Below are positions 34,781 through 44,197 of a stretch of DNA of 64,000 nt, one piece after another (position 1 is the first letter of the stretch; each line of letters starts with the position of its first letter). The DNA comes from Candidatus Borrarchaeum weybense (lineage in GTDB: Archaea > Asgardarchaeota > Sifarchaeia > Borrarchaeales > Borrarchaeaceae): positions 186,001 to 250,000 of the forward strand of contig JAHQJS010000006.1 in the NCBI GenBank assembly GCA_019057385.1. Direction: 5' to 3'. A model generated the notes under the pieces. It did no database searches. It was not told the DNA's origin and saw nothing but the letters and a program-made list of their open reading frames with translations. The position numbers were made by a program, and so were the translations under genes.

Positions 34781-34940
34781 GAAACATTCTCCGGCTAAAA
34801 ATTTCCACAAAAGTATTATTATTAATTGGAATTATTCTATTTCGTTAGTACTTATTTTAGCATTTATAGAGTTTAGTTTAGACTATCAGCGTTTCATAGA
34901 AACACATACAAATGCTTATATGCAAAATATAATTGTGAAT

Positions 34941-36335
34941 TCAATTCCTTTTTGCATGAAGACGTCTAACTACTGTTGGAACTATGCATATAAGAATTAA
35001 AACAATTGGGAATAGTATTGTAAGTGGAGAAATAAAGAAAAGACGACTATCTATTCCTCCACCATTTAGTAAATACATAAGGTTATGCAAAAGAGGATTT
35101 TCTATTCCTTGATCTACATGATAATCTGCTAGTACCCCCATAGCATTCGCAAAGATACTGTAGCCCATGAGAATGAAAAAGAGTACAAAAAACCGTCTTT
35201 GGTCTTTATATTTTTCGATTACCTGAAATAATGGCAATGTAAAAACGGGGATTACATTTAGTAAATATCGAGGTCCATAGCATGCTCCTCCATGCCAATG
35301 AATAAACACAGAATAAAACAAATTGATAATTATAAATGACGAGAGAAAGAGAACTGTTTCTGGTTTATATTTTTTATAAAGAGAGAAAAATCCAAAGGGG
35401 GACAGTAATAAAATCGGAGAAAGATAGAATAAGCCACGATAAGGGCTAAATAGTAGCCCATAGAGGCCAATATGAACTGGATTTGAAAAGGTACTTATGC
35501 CCTGCATATTTCCTTCGGACGTATGAGAAATATAAGGGGTAATAAAAGGACTTTCAAAGCAAACATAATGATATATGCCCAAAATCATAAGAAAGAGGGC
35601 TACTGGAACACTAAAATAGATTATTTCTTTTTTAGTATTGTAGAATATAAAATAAAATAAAAATGGAACTAAGAGAAGGAGGTTTGGATATTCTACAAGA
35701 AATGAATAGCCCATAGCAACTCCTGAAAGAAAAATGAATGTTTTTTTGTTTTCTTGAATGAATAAGCGTGCACAATATATCGAAAGTAAAATTAGAAACG
35801 CAGAAAATCCATGTGCAAAGAAGGTTTTTGAATATACCCATGTAATTGTGCCAAAGGCATAAGTGAGTGCCGTGAGGAGCTTCGAAGTCTTGTTACCGCC
35901 TAGAAATCCTGATATTTCATATACTAAAATAACCGATAGAGCTGAAACGATAGCAATAAGAGAAATGAGCAGATATCGAATCCGCCACCACTCAATTAGA
36001 AATTTTGCAGTGAAATAAATAGGTACTCCTACAAATGAAAGACCAGGAGGCTTGTCCGAATAATAATGTCCGTTATAATAACTGACATCACGCCAATCCT
36101 TAACATAGCCGTCGATAACGAATGTCTGTTCTTCTACTATCGCTTGTATTAGCGAATGTCGACTCCACTCGTTTGCTGAATGAAAACCACTGATGAAATA
36201 CAAATATATTCCCAACACTACAATGAAGAGTTTAACACGTGTGGAATTAAGCCTTTTAAGAATTTGTTTTGCAAAGACAAGTCGCTTATTCCACTTACCC
36301 ATACGCTCACCAATTCTGAACGTACTTGATAGCAT
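34941..36335 (-). CDS. PMT_2/ArnT-type membrane glycosyltransferase
   Basis: A 464-residue membrane protein with about 11-12 hydrophobic segments. The first extracytoplasmic loop carries YYNGHYYSDKPPGLSF (about 84-99), the DKPPG signature of ArnT/PMT-like GT-C enzymes that move a sugar from a polyprenyl phosphate to a protein or lipid. An internal ATG at 36302 (with GGTGAG close by) is an alternative start. A decayed copy of its 3' end lies upstream at 36581-36645. Confidence 0.82.
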   Translation of the reverse strand: MLSSTFRIGERMGKWNKRLVFAKQILKRLNSTRVKLFIVVLGIYLYFISGFHSANEWSRHSLIQAIVEEQTFVIDGYVKDWRDVSYYNGHYYSDKPPGLSFVGVPIYFTAKFLIEWWRIRYLLISLIAIVSALSVILVYEISGFLGGNKTSKLLTALTYAFGTITWVYSKTFFAHGFSAFLILLSIYCARLFIQENKKTFIFLSGVAMGYSFLVEYPNLLLLVPFLFYFIFYNTKKEIIYFSVPVALFLMILGIYHYVCFESPFITPYISHTSEGNMQGISTFSNPVHIGLYGLLFSPYRGLFYLSPILLLSPFGFFSLYKKYKPETVLFLSSFIIINLFYSVFIHWHGGACYGPRYLLNVIPVFTLPLFQVIEKYKDQRRFFVLFFILMGYSIFANAMGVLADYHVDQGIENPLLHNLMYLLNGGGIDSRLFFISPLTILFPIVLILICIVPTVVRRLHAKRN

Positions 36336-36859
36336 AGCAGTCTTTTTTTATATTTTGTAAACCTTCAAAATAGTTGCTAACCTTTCGAAGGATTTAGATC
36401 AAAAAGTTCTTTGATCTTTATTCTACGTTAATAAATCAACTAATAAACTGCCAGTTATGAAAGGGATGGTTAAATTGACCTCTGAACATGTTTCATTTGA
36501 ATTGTATTGATAAATTACTTACGGAAATATATGATATAGAAGGAAACCAAGTATTTAGAATTGTATGAATATCCAGATAGTTAATTATCGTTGGAACTAT
36601 ACTTATAAGAATTACAATAATCAGGAACAATATCGTAAGTGGTGACACAACAAAATAAAGAAGGCCGTAAAGGAATAACCCATAGAATGCGAAATATATA
36701 TATGAAAATCACGGCCGAACGGATATCTAACATAACGGAGTTTAAATGGAGTTCATCAAGAAGGTAGAAATTGAGAAGTATAAGAAAATGCACGATCATA
36801 ATTGCTTCGTTTTCTTCTGTTTTATGCTTCATACCCACTGCAACAATACTTTAACTTAA
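36336..36859. other. Intergenic region containing a relic of a paralogous gene
   Basis: A 524-bp AT-rich gap. Apart from the relic at 36581-36645 I see no gene. An 85-codon minus-strand frame covers the relic but is in the wrong frame to match the paralog. Confidence 0.5.
36581..36645 (-). pseudogene. Remnant of the C-terminus of a PMT_2-type gene
   Basis: On the minus strand, bases 36645-36581 translate in one frame to VSPLTILFLIIVILISIVP, which parallels the paralog ending ISPLTILFPIVLILICIVP encoded near 35030-34966. The DNA also aligns base by base with few gaps. The rest of the gene is not recognisable in the surrounding 500 bp, so this is the tail of a deleted or decayed tandem copy. 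Confidence 0.6.
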
Positions 36860-37696
36860 ATGATGAGGTTGCCATTATTGGACAAAAGAATGATCCTTCT
36901 TCAGACGAGAACTAAAAAAAGCTGTATAAGATGTGGAAAGTGTTGCCAAATTGGATTGATATTGACTCATAAAGATGTCAGACATATCGCTGAGTTTCTC
37001 GAAACGATACCTTATGATACTTGGAAACAATTTGCATTTGATTGTTGGACTGCGTTTCGACCACATCTCTTCAATGTACCTGATATAGAAAAGAAAGTTG
37101 AGGAATTCATAGAAATCGTTAAAACTAAATTTCATGCGATTTCAATATATCAACTCTCTGAAACTGATCAAAACCTTGTATTTGGGCTTGATCATTCGTT
37201 ATCTGCAGCGTATAAAACGATTTGTAGATTTTTTAATCCTATAACAAGCGATTGTCTTGTTTATTCGGTGCGTCCAGACATTTGTAGGTTATATCCCTAT
37301 CTAGTTCACTATAGCGATCAAAAAAAGGAGATAATGATTTCTATAGATAAAGGATGTCCTGGAGAGGGTATACCTATGACTAAAGAATTCCAAAAAGAAT
37401 TGTTTAAACTAGCCTACCAACGAGTTCAACGAATGCGCCTATATTATGCAAAATTGTACAAATTTGTCAGTGAAAACTATCCCATGGAAAAAAACCTTCT
37501 AAAAGCAACCTTAGACGCTCTTCATGGTTTTGAAAAAGTTTCAGAACGGGTTGCACAAAAAGCTGTAGAAAGATTAATCACAGCTTTTCGAGAAGGGAGA
37601 CACATCGGTTCAGATGATCTCTATGAAAAGATTAGTTGCAAAAAAATGAAGATAATAGATCTTTTTAATGAAACCTATGGCTCTCACCTTCCTTAG
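36860..37696 (+). CDS. YkgJ-family Fe-S (CxxCxxCC) protein
   Basis: A 278-residue protein with the YkgJ-type cluster C22-x2-C25-x2-CC (SCIRCGKCCQIGLILTHKDV) and the later partner region IICRFFNP-like CRFFNPITSDCLVYSVRPDICRLYPY (about 122-147). These proteins bind zinc or an iron-sulfur cluster. The function is not established. The C-terminal third (about 190-278) is helical and charged with no family assignment. A second ATG at 36863 is equally possible. Confidence 0.78.
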   Translation: MMRLPLLDKRMILLQTRTKKSCIRCGKCCQIGLILTHKDVRHIAEFLETIPYDTWKQFAFDCWTAFRPHLFNVPDIEKKVEEFIEIVKTKFHAISIYQLSETDQNLVFGLDHSLSAAYKTICRFFNPITSDCLVYSVRPDICRLYPYLVHYSDQKKEIMISIDKGCPGEGIPMTKEFQKELFKLAYQRVQRMRLYYAKLYKFVSENYPMEKNLLKATLDALHGFEKVSERVAQKAVERLITAFREGRHIGSDDLYEKISCKKMKIIDLFNETYGSHLP

Positions 37697-37807
37697 AAAC
37701 TGAGATGTTGCTTCTTAGCTGTGGATATGTCACATACAAAAGCTAATTAAAAAAATTTAAATTAGATATGTATTTGCTGAATACAACTCAAAATTGGAGG
37801 ACTAATT

Positions 37808-39493
37808 TTGTCAAAAAGACCTTTACCCGCATCACGCGCAACGAAGCCATTACTTCTCGTTTCTAAGAAAAAAGGCGACACAACACACGTAAAAAAAGAT
37901 GAAGCTAGAAGAAATAATATCATGGTCGCCAAATTAATTAGTGAATCTCTGCGTACAACCCTAGGGCCCAGAGGCCGAGATAAACTGATAATAGGTGTGC
38001 TTAAAGATGAACTGGTTACTAATGATGGAGCAACAATCATGGAGAAGGTAAACCTTAAGCACCCCATTGCCAAATTAATGACGTATGTAGCAAAAACACA
38101 GGATCTAGAAACTGGGGACGGTACAACCACGGCAGTTATATTAATAGGAGAATTGCTCAAACAGGCGGAATCTTTGCTGGAACAAAAAATTCATCCAACA
38201 AAAATTGCAGACGGATATACTTTGGCGTTAGCAAAAGCGCTAGAACTTCTCAAAACAAATTCAATAAAAATTGATCCAGATGATGACGAGCTCTTGGAAA
38301 AAATAGCGGTAACTTCAATTAATAGCAAGAACGTTGTAATTGATCTTCTCGCAAGAATTGCAGCAAAAGCAGTGAAAGGTGTGATGACCCACAGAAATGG
38401 TAAACCATACATTGATACTGAATATATTGAGATTGAAAAAAAATCTGGCAAGAGTTTAAGGGAATCCGAGTTAATAAAGGGTCTTATAATTAATAGAGGC
38501 GCAGAACGAGACGACATGCCAAAAAAGATGGAACATCTAAGGATCGCGGTGATTAACCAGGAATTTGATGTACCCAAGTCAAAAACTGATGCAAAGATAA
38601 GAATCAACTCTCCCGAACAGATGGCGACATTTCTGAATCAAGAGTACCGATTAATTAAGGGAATGGTAGATAAGCTAGTGGAAGCAGGTGCAAACGTTTT
38701 ATTAACCCAGAAAGAGATCGACCCAGTAGCTGCTGATTTAATGGCGCGAGCTGGTATGGTGGGACTAAAAAACTTGCGTCGGAGATATATGCCTAAAATT
38801 GCAAAGGCTGTAGGGGCTACAATCGTCAATACTGTAAACGAAATTACCCCAGAAGACTTAGGGGCTGCCGATCTACTCGAAATAAAAGTTATAGAAGATA
38901 GATATGTGACCTTCATAACAGGTTGCAAAGATTCAAAAACCATGACAATTCTTTTGCGAGGCTCTGGGAAACATATGATGGAAGAGGCAGAACGGTCCCT
39001 TCGGGATGCTATGTATGTTGTTAAAGACGTTATAGAAGATGAATTTGTTGCAGTCGGCGGAGGTGCGATTGAAGAGTCCATTGCAAGTGGACTACGCGAT
39101 TACGCCCGGTCGATAGGAGGACGCGAACAATTTGCTGTGGAGGCTTTCGCAAAAGCCCTAGAAATAGTGCCAAAAACCCTCGCCGAGAACGGTGGCTATG
39201 ACGCCATATCACTTTTAGCACAATTGCGGGCAAAACATCACGAAGAAAATGGTAAATACTATGGTATGAACCCTTTTACTGGCAAAATTGAAAATATGTA
39301 TGAGAATGGTGTATTAGAGCCCGTGCGCGTAAAATTGCAGGCTATCTCCTCCGCAACAGAAGCTGCAGTAACAGTGCTACGCATCGATGAAATATTAGCA
39401 GCAAGACGCTTCGAAGATTATGCAAAAGACCTAGCCCAAACCGGTGAATTGTCTGAAGAGCATGACACATTTGAGTCAGTGCCATCATTGTAG
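37808..39493 (+). CDS. ths: Thermosome subunit (group II chaperonin)
   Basis: A 561-residue group II chaperonin (CCT/thermosome), the ATP-driven cytosolic folding machine of archaea. Equatorial motifs are TTLGPRGRDKLI (near 55), NDGATIM (near 79) and GDGTTTAV (near 104). LLRGSGKHMMEEAERSLRDA and GGGAIE lie in the second equatorial half, and the apical domain lies about 200-380. The start is TTG at 37808 with GGAGG at 37796-37800. The tail ends in acidic/Ser residues (EEHDTFESVPSL) without the Gly-Gly-Met repeats seen in many thermosomes. Monocistronic, convergent with the biotin carrier gene. Confidence 0.96.
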   Translation: MSKRPLPASRATKPLLLVSKKKGDTTHVKKDEARRNNIMVAKLISESLRTTLGPRGRDKLIIGVLKDELVTNDGATIMEKVNLKHPIAKLMTYVAKTQDLETGDGTTTAVILIGELLKQAESLLEQKIHPTKIADGYTLALAKALELLKTNSIKIDPDDDELLEKIAVTSINSKNVVIDLLARIAAKAVKGVMTHRNGKPYIDTEYIEIEKKSGKSLRESELIKGLIINRGAERDDMPKKMEHLRIAVINQEFDVPKSKTDAKIRINSPEQMATFLNQEYRLIKGMVDKLVEAGANVLLTQKEIDPVAADLMARAGMVGLKNLRRRYMPKIAKAVGATIVNTVNEITPEDLGAADLLEIKVIEDRYVTFITGCKDSKTMTILLRGSGKHMMEEAERSLRDAMYVVKDVIEDEFVAVGGGAIEESIASGLRDYARSIGGREQFAVEAFAKALEIVPKTLAENGGYDAISLLAQLRAKHHEENGKYYGMNPFTGKIENMYENGVLEPVRVKLQAISSATEAAVTVLRIDEILAARRFEDYAKDLAQTGELSEEHDTFESVPSL

Positions 39494-39533
39494 TAGTTAC
39501 CGAGAAGAATAACCGTGCTGTTTTTAATGATCC

Positions 39534-40121
39534 TTACTCAATTTTTACTAGAACATCACCAGAACTGACTTTTTCTCCCTTGGTGACCTTTAGTTCTTTT
39601 ATAGTACCAGATTTTGGAGCACGAATTTCATTTTCCATTTTCATTGCTTCTATAATCAGTAGAACATCCCCTTGACTTACAGAATCGCCAGGATTAATCT
39701 TTATTGACACGACTGTGCCAACCAACGGAGCTTTTACTATACCCTCTGCAGCACCTTCTACACCATCATTAGAATTCATTAAATGTGTCGTGTCGGAATC
39801 GATATAATTGATATGAGCGGAAGAAATTTGATCTTTTGCTATAATTGGGACGGCATTCACAGTATGGGGTTTTCCGTCAAGTAAAATCGAAAATGATGAA
39901 CGATGAACATCTGATTGTTCCAACTCAACAAGATGTGCTTTATTGTCAATTACAACAGAAAAAATTGAACATTCAGTATCCAAATTCTCCAATTCTAAAT
40001 TCTTTTTGATTTTGCTTCCGCTTTCTGTTTCTATAACAACGGAGATTAAACCACCATCTGTTTCTTCAAGTTCAATAAGATAAGTTTTTTCATGTACTTG
40101 AAGCTTATATTTTTTGTTCAC
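39534..40121 (-). CDS. Biotin carboxyl carrier protein of acyl-CoA carboxylase
   Basis: A 195-residue protein ending in a biotinyl domain (about 125-195) with the biotinylation motif EAMKMEN, Lys at about 161. The first 110 residues are a separate beta-rich region likely to bind the carboxylase core. It lies 32 bp downstream of the carboxyltransferase gene. The start is GTG at 40121. Carries CO2 from biotin carboxylase (46562) to the carboxyltransferase (40154). Confidence 0.9.
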   Translation of the reverse strand: MNKKYKLQVHEKTYLIELEETDGGLISVVIETESGSKIKKNLELENLDTECSIFSVVIDNKAHLVELEQSDVHRSSFSILLDGKPHTVNAVPIIAKDQISSAHINYIDSDTTHLMNSNDGVEGAAEGIVKAPLVGTVVSIKINPGDSVSQGDVLLIIEAMKMENEIRAPKSGTIKELKVTKGEKVSSGDVLVKIE

Positions 40122-40153
40122 GGTGTATCAGTCCCTTCTAAAAACATTAAAGT

Positions 40154-41701
40154 TTACAACGGTATGTTTCCATGTTTTTTAGGTGGTAAAGTTTCTCTTT
40201 TCCCACTTAGCATCTCTAGCGCCTTTATAAGAACTGGTCTCGTATTCTTGGGTTCAATGACAGCATCTATAAAACCTTTTGCAGCAGCGATATATGGGTG
40301 GGCAAAGGTTTTTCTAAATTCTTCAATCTTTTGTTGTCTCATTGCTTCTTGATCTTTTGCCGCTTTTATTTCTTTCCTGAAGATAATATTTGCCGCTCCT
40401 TCAGCTCCCATAACTGCGATTTCGCTCATGGGCCATGCAAAAACTTGATCTGCTTTCAAGTGTTTTGATCCCATAACCACATATGCGCCACCATATCCCT
40501 TTCGAGTGATTACTGTAATCAATGGAACGGTAGCTTCCGCATATGCGTAAAGGATTTTCGCACCATGGCGAATAATGCCTCCCCATTCCTGCGCGGTACC
40601 CGGTAAAAAGCCCGGAACATCCATGAATGTCACAACTGGGACGTTAAATGCATCACAAAAACGAACAAATCGTGCTATTTTATCTGAGGCATTAATGTCG
40701 AGCGTTCCTGCAAGATAATTCGGTTGATTAGCTACTACACCAATGGAACGTCCATTCAGCCTAGCAAAACCCACAACTGCATTCTGTGCAAAGAATGGGT
40801 GTACCTCAAAAAAATCACCAAGATCAACCACCTTTCGAATGATTTCTTTGATGTCATACGGTTTCGTGGGAACATCAGGAATAATAGTATCCAATTCTTC
40901 GTCGATTCTATTGGGGTCATCACCAGTATCAATTATAGGTGGATCCTCTAAGTTATTTGAAGGAAGATAACTCAATAACTTCCTAATCATTTCCATGCAT
41001 TCTTTCTCATCTTTTGAAATGAATTGTGCGACACCGCTGCGCGAGTTATGAACCATAGCGCCACCTAACTCTTGATGAGTTACTTCTTCTCCCGTTACAG
41101 CTTTAATGACATCTGGTCCGGTAATAAACATATTACTAGTCTGATCAACCATAAATGTGAAATCGGTCACGACGGGTGAGTAAACTGCACCGCCGGCACA
41201 AGGACCTAAGATTGCAGAAATCTGTGGAATAACTCCCGAAGCGATGACATTCCTCCAAAAGATATCACCGTAGCCTCCTAAACTTGATACACCCTCCTGA
41301 ATCCTAGCTCCTCCACAATCATTGAGACCAATGACAGGTGCTCCAACCTCAAGCGCATGATCCATGATTTTGCAGACTTTAAGAGCAAACATTTCTCCTA
41401 GTGCCCCACCCCAGGAAGTGAAGTCTTGGGAAAAGATGAAAATCAAACGTCCATCAATCGTTCCATAACCCGTAACTACACCATCACCAAGTATTTTCCT
41501 TTTTTCCATCCCAAAATCTGTGCTACGGTGGGTAACTAACATATCCGTTTCGACAAATGAATTAGGATCTAAGAGTAATTCTATCCTCTCACGAGCCGTC
41601 AATTTACCTTGTTTATGTTGTCTTTCAATTCGTTCTTTTCCGCCTAATAGTTTTGCAGCTTCTATTTTTTCCGATAATTCCTTGAATCTGTCGTTAGACA
41701 T
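40154..41701 (-). CDS. pccB: Acyl-CoA carboxylase carboxyltransferase subunit (propionyl-CoA carboxylase beta-like)
   Basis: A 515-residue crotonase-fold carboxyltransferase. Motifs: [19 protein letters not shown] (about 115-133), [16 protein letters not shown], and in the second half [24 protein letters not shown] and [25 protein letters not shown]. It transfers CO2 from biotin to propionyl-CoA (or the reverse, methylmalonyl-CoA decarboxylation). I chose the ATG at 41701, which has GGAGGA just upstream. A start at 41731 would add 10 residues across that site. The position next to mutase and epimerase genes supports propionyl-CoA as substrate over acetyl-CoA. Confidence 0.92.
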   Translation of the reverse strand: MSNDRFKELSEKIEAAKLLGGKERIERQHKQGKLTARERIELLLDPNSFVETDMLVTHRSTDFGMEKRKILGDGVVTGYGTIDGRLIFIFSQDFTSWGGALGEMFALKVCKIMDHALEVGAPVIGLNDCGGARIQEGVSSLGGYGDIFWRNVIASGVIPQISAILGPCAGGAVYSPVVTDFTFMVDQTSNMFITGPDVIKAVTGEEVTHQELGGAMVHNSRSGVAQFISKDEKECMEMIRKLLSYLPSNNLEDPPIIDTGDDPNRIDEELDTIIPDVPTKPYDIKEIIRKVVDLGDFFEVHPFFAQNAVVGFARLNGRSIGVVANQPNYLAGTLDINASDKIARFVRFCDAFNVPVVTFMDVPGFLPGTAQEWGGIIRHGAKILYAYAEATVPLITVITRKGYGGAYVVMGSKHLKADQVFAWPMSEIAVMGAEGAANIIFRKEIKAAKDQEAMRQQKIEEFRKTFAHPYIAAAKGFIDAVIEPKNTRPVLIKALEMLSGKRETLPPKKHGNIPL

Positions 41702-41896
41702 TAAGCATCCTCCATTGAACTCTAAGTCCATGTATTTCGGGCATTCTTAAGTTGTAACGCAGTATCCTTATATATTAATTGTTGAAAAAACTGAGCAATG
41801 GACTTCATAGTTGTTTAAACTAAAAACACAGAACAAGAAGAGGATAAAAGATTTACACTATAGAGGGTAAACTGTTAATTATCTAGATTAACGTCC

Positions 41897-42199
41897 TTAG
41901 ATCCATCTTCTTCGCTTTTTCTTTGAGATATAAGTCAATAATGCGCCCATTCCCAACCCAACTATTGCTCCTAATACAGGCGCTTCAGTAGTAGAGATCC
42001 ATATACCTTCTAATCTTTCTTCACATTTTGGACATTTAGTATAATAGGATTTTATATCGAATCCATGCATTTCAGTATTGCACTTTGGGCATTTTTTATG
42101 ATCTTTAAGTTCCCCCACACCGCTCTCCATTAATAAACTCTTAGCCTCTTGAAGAATTTCATATTCTTCATTCGAAACTCTTAGAGTTTTTTCACGCAT
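41897..42199 (-). CDS. Small zinc-ribbon protein with C-terminal membrane segment
   Basis: About 100 residues: a helical N-terminus, two CxxC pairs (KCPKCNTEMHG; KCPKCEERLEG) forming a zinc ribbon, then a single hydrophobic segment (APVLGAIVGLGMGALLTYIS) and a basic end (KKKRRRWI). Start at 42199 chosen because GGGGGG precedes that ATG. Function unknown. Confidence 0.7.
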   Translation of the reverse strand: MREKTLRVSNEEYEILQEAKSLLMESGVGELKDHKKCPKCNTEMHGFDIKSYYTKCPKCEERLEGIWISTTEAPVLGAIVGLGMGALLTYISKKKRRRWI

Positions 42200-42360
42200 A
42201 GAAACCCCCCAATTATTCGCGCGCATATTAGTAGACTATTGTATACGGCAGTGTACCTATATATAATTATGGCACCTTTGAAATTATTATTAAAATGGAG
42301 GGCTCTCTGAGTCAGAAATTTTCGCCCATTTTTACTGAGATCACGAAAGCCTATAATTTT

Positions 42361-43170
42361 TCATTTTTGTCTACGAATCGAAACATCGCCAGAAAAAATT
42401 TTTTCGAAAGAGCCATTATCAAGTTTAAGAATTAATGCACCACTAGCTTGATCTACATCTATCGCTTTTCCGTCAATTATTCTATTATCCATATAGACAC
42501 GTACATCTTCATTTAAAATACAGGATAATTCTTTCCACTCTTCTAGAATAGGAGAAAATCCCTTTTCTAGAAAAACTAAATACGATCTTTCAAATTCATT
42601 TAATAAACACGTGATGAATTCATTGCGATTAACAGATTCTTTTAATTCACTCTTAAGAGTTGTTGCAGTTTTCTGAATTTCAGCGGGTAATTTGTCTTTG
42701 TTAAAATTTGCATTTATTCCAATCCCTACAACAACGTAATGAAGTACATCCGTTTCGGATTCCATTTCAGTTAAGATACCACAGATCTTTCTATTGCTAA
42801 CTAAAACGTCGTTAGGCCACTTAATTTTTGCATCTAAACCTAAATTTCGAATGGCAGTAGCAACTGCTATTGCACCAATGAATGTTAGTTTTGGCGCTTC
42901 TTGAGGAGCCAGTCTTGGTCGCAATATTAAAGAAAGCCATATGCCTCCTGGAGGGGATTGCCAAACCCTCCCAAGACGTCCTCTGCCACTGGTTTGAGTT
43001 TCAGCTAGAACTAATAATCCTTCTAAAGCACCTTTTCTCGCTAATTCTTTAGCAATATCATTGGTTGATCCGGTTTCATCGAAATAGCGTATTTCCCTGC
43101 CAATAAATTCTGTACGAAGTCTATCCTTTATGATGTCTGGTGACAAAAAGTCATTCGTCAATGAAATCAC
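42361..43170 (-). CDS. birA: Biotin--protein ligase
   Basis: A 269-residue BirA-type ligase without the DNA-binding domain. Motifs: ETGSTNDIAKELA (about 31-43), TSGRGRLGRVW (about 61-71, the adenylate loop GRGRxGR), SPPGGIWLSLILRP, IKWPNDVL (near 114) and VGIGINANFN (near 147), plus a C-terminal SH3-like domain. It attaches biotin to the carrier encoded at 39534. Start GTG at 43170. Downstream of mce on the same strand. Confidence 0.93.
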   Translation of the reverse strand: MISLTNDFLSPDIIKDRLRTEFIGREIRYFDETGSTNDIAKELARKGALEGLLVLAETQTSGRGRLGRVWQSPPGGIWLSLILRPRLAPQEAPKLTFIGAIAVATAIRNLGLDAKIKWPNDVLVSNRKICGILTEMESETDVLHYVVVGIGINANFNKDKLPAEIQKTATTLKSELKESVNRNEFITCLLNEFERSYLVFLEKGFSPILEEWKELSCILNEDVRVYMDNRIIDGKAIDVDQASGALILKLDNGSFEKIFSGDVSIRRQK

Positions 43171-43182
43171 TAGTCGTATTTG

Positions 43183-43605
43183 CTACTGATCTTCAACTTC
43201 TTTTTCGCAGAGTTCTATAAGCACGCCCTTCATCGCCTTCGGATGTATAAACGCTATTTTGGAATTATGAGCGCCTTTCCTTGGTGTTTCGTCAACCAAT
43301 CTTATTCCTTTCTCCTTTAATTCATTCAAGCGTGCTTGAATATCCGGCACTCTTATGGATATATGGTGAATACCTTCGCCTTTTTTTTCGATAAATTTAG
43401 CTACAGGTCCCTCATTTCCTATAGCTTCTAATAATTCAAGATTTACCGAGCCACAGGGAATAAACGCTGTTGTAACCTTTTGTTCTTCAACCGCCTCAAT
43501 TGACTCGACTTTCAACCCTAAAGCCTCATAGACTTTAATTGCATCCTTTAGATTTTTTACTGCGATTCCAATATGTTCAAGCTCACAACTATTTTGTTCT
43601 TTCAT
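43183..43605 (-). CDS. mce: Methylmalonyl-CoA epimerase
   Basis: A 140-residue glyoxalase-fold protein. ELEHIGIAVKNLKDAIKVYE (8-27), a His ligand in GIHHISIRVPD (near 86) and ELCEKE at the end (Glu ligand) match methylmalonyl-CoA epimerases, which interconvert the R and S isomers. AGGTG precedes the ATG. It lies 29 bp after the cobalamin adenosyltransferase gene in the mutase operon. Confidence 0.93.
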   Translation of the reverse strand: MKEQNSCELEHIGIAVKNLKDAIKVYEALGLKVESIEAVEEQKVTTAFIPCGSVNLELLEAIGNEGPVAKFIEKKGEGIHHISIRVPDIQARLNELKEKGIRLVDETPRKGAHNSKIAFIHPKAMKGVLIELCEKEVEDQ

Positions 43606-43634
43606 GAAAGCACCTTTTGATAAATCAGAATTTG

Positions 43635-44180
43635 CTAATACTCAATTCCTTTCCGCGCCTTAACCCCCACCGCTAGGGGATGTTTAATATTAAGCATTTC
43701 TGTAACAAGATCGGCAACTTTGACGATTTCTGGAGGAGCACCTCTCCCGGTCAAGATTAATTCTACATTTGGGGGCTTTCCTTCAATTAGTTTAAGCACT
43801 GACCCAACATCTGCTAGTTTTAGATCAATAGCCTCATTGATCTCATCTAGAATCACAATGTCAAATTTTTCACTAAGCAGAATCTTTCGAACACGCTGAA
43901 GGGCTTTTTTAATCGTCTGCATGTCAGACTCTTTCGGTTGCTCACCATTCTGAAAAAATCTTGAAGGCCCAAACTGCTCTATTACAAAATTTTCTAATTT
44001 GTTTGCCACATTGAATTCTCCCACAGAGGATTTCTTTAAAAAACATCCCATATATACCCTTAAGCCATGACCAATAGCACGTAGGGCCTGGCCAAGTGCT
44101 GAAGTTGTTTTTCCGCGCCCATGTCCAGTATAAACCTGAACTAATCCTTTTGTTAATCCTTTTCTTGAAATAGCTAACAT
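43635..44180 (-). CDS. cobA: Cob(I)alamin adenosyltransferase (CobA/BtuR type)
   Basis: A 181-residue CobA-type ATP:corrinoid adenosyltransferase with P-loop GHGRGKTTSALGQALRA (about 19-35), VILDEINEAIDLKLA (about 109-123) and LILTGRGAPPEIV (near 141). It supplies adenosylcobalamin for the mutase encoded immediately upstream (17 bp gap). GGGGAG abuts the ATG, an unusually short spacing. Confidence 0.92.
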   Translation of the reverse strand: MLAISRKGLTKGLVQVYTGHGRGKTTSALGQALRAIGHGLRVYMGCFLKKSSVGEFNVANKLENFVIEQFGPSRFFQNGEQPKESDMQTIKKALQRVRKILLSEKFDIVILDEINEAIDLKLADVGSVLKLIEGKPPNVELILTGRGAPPEIVKVADLVTEMLNIKHPLAVGVKARKGIEY

Positions 44181-44197
44181 CTCCCCTATATATTGTG

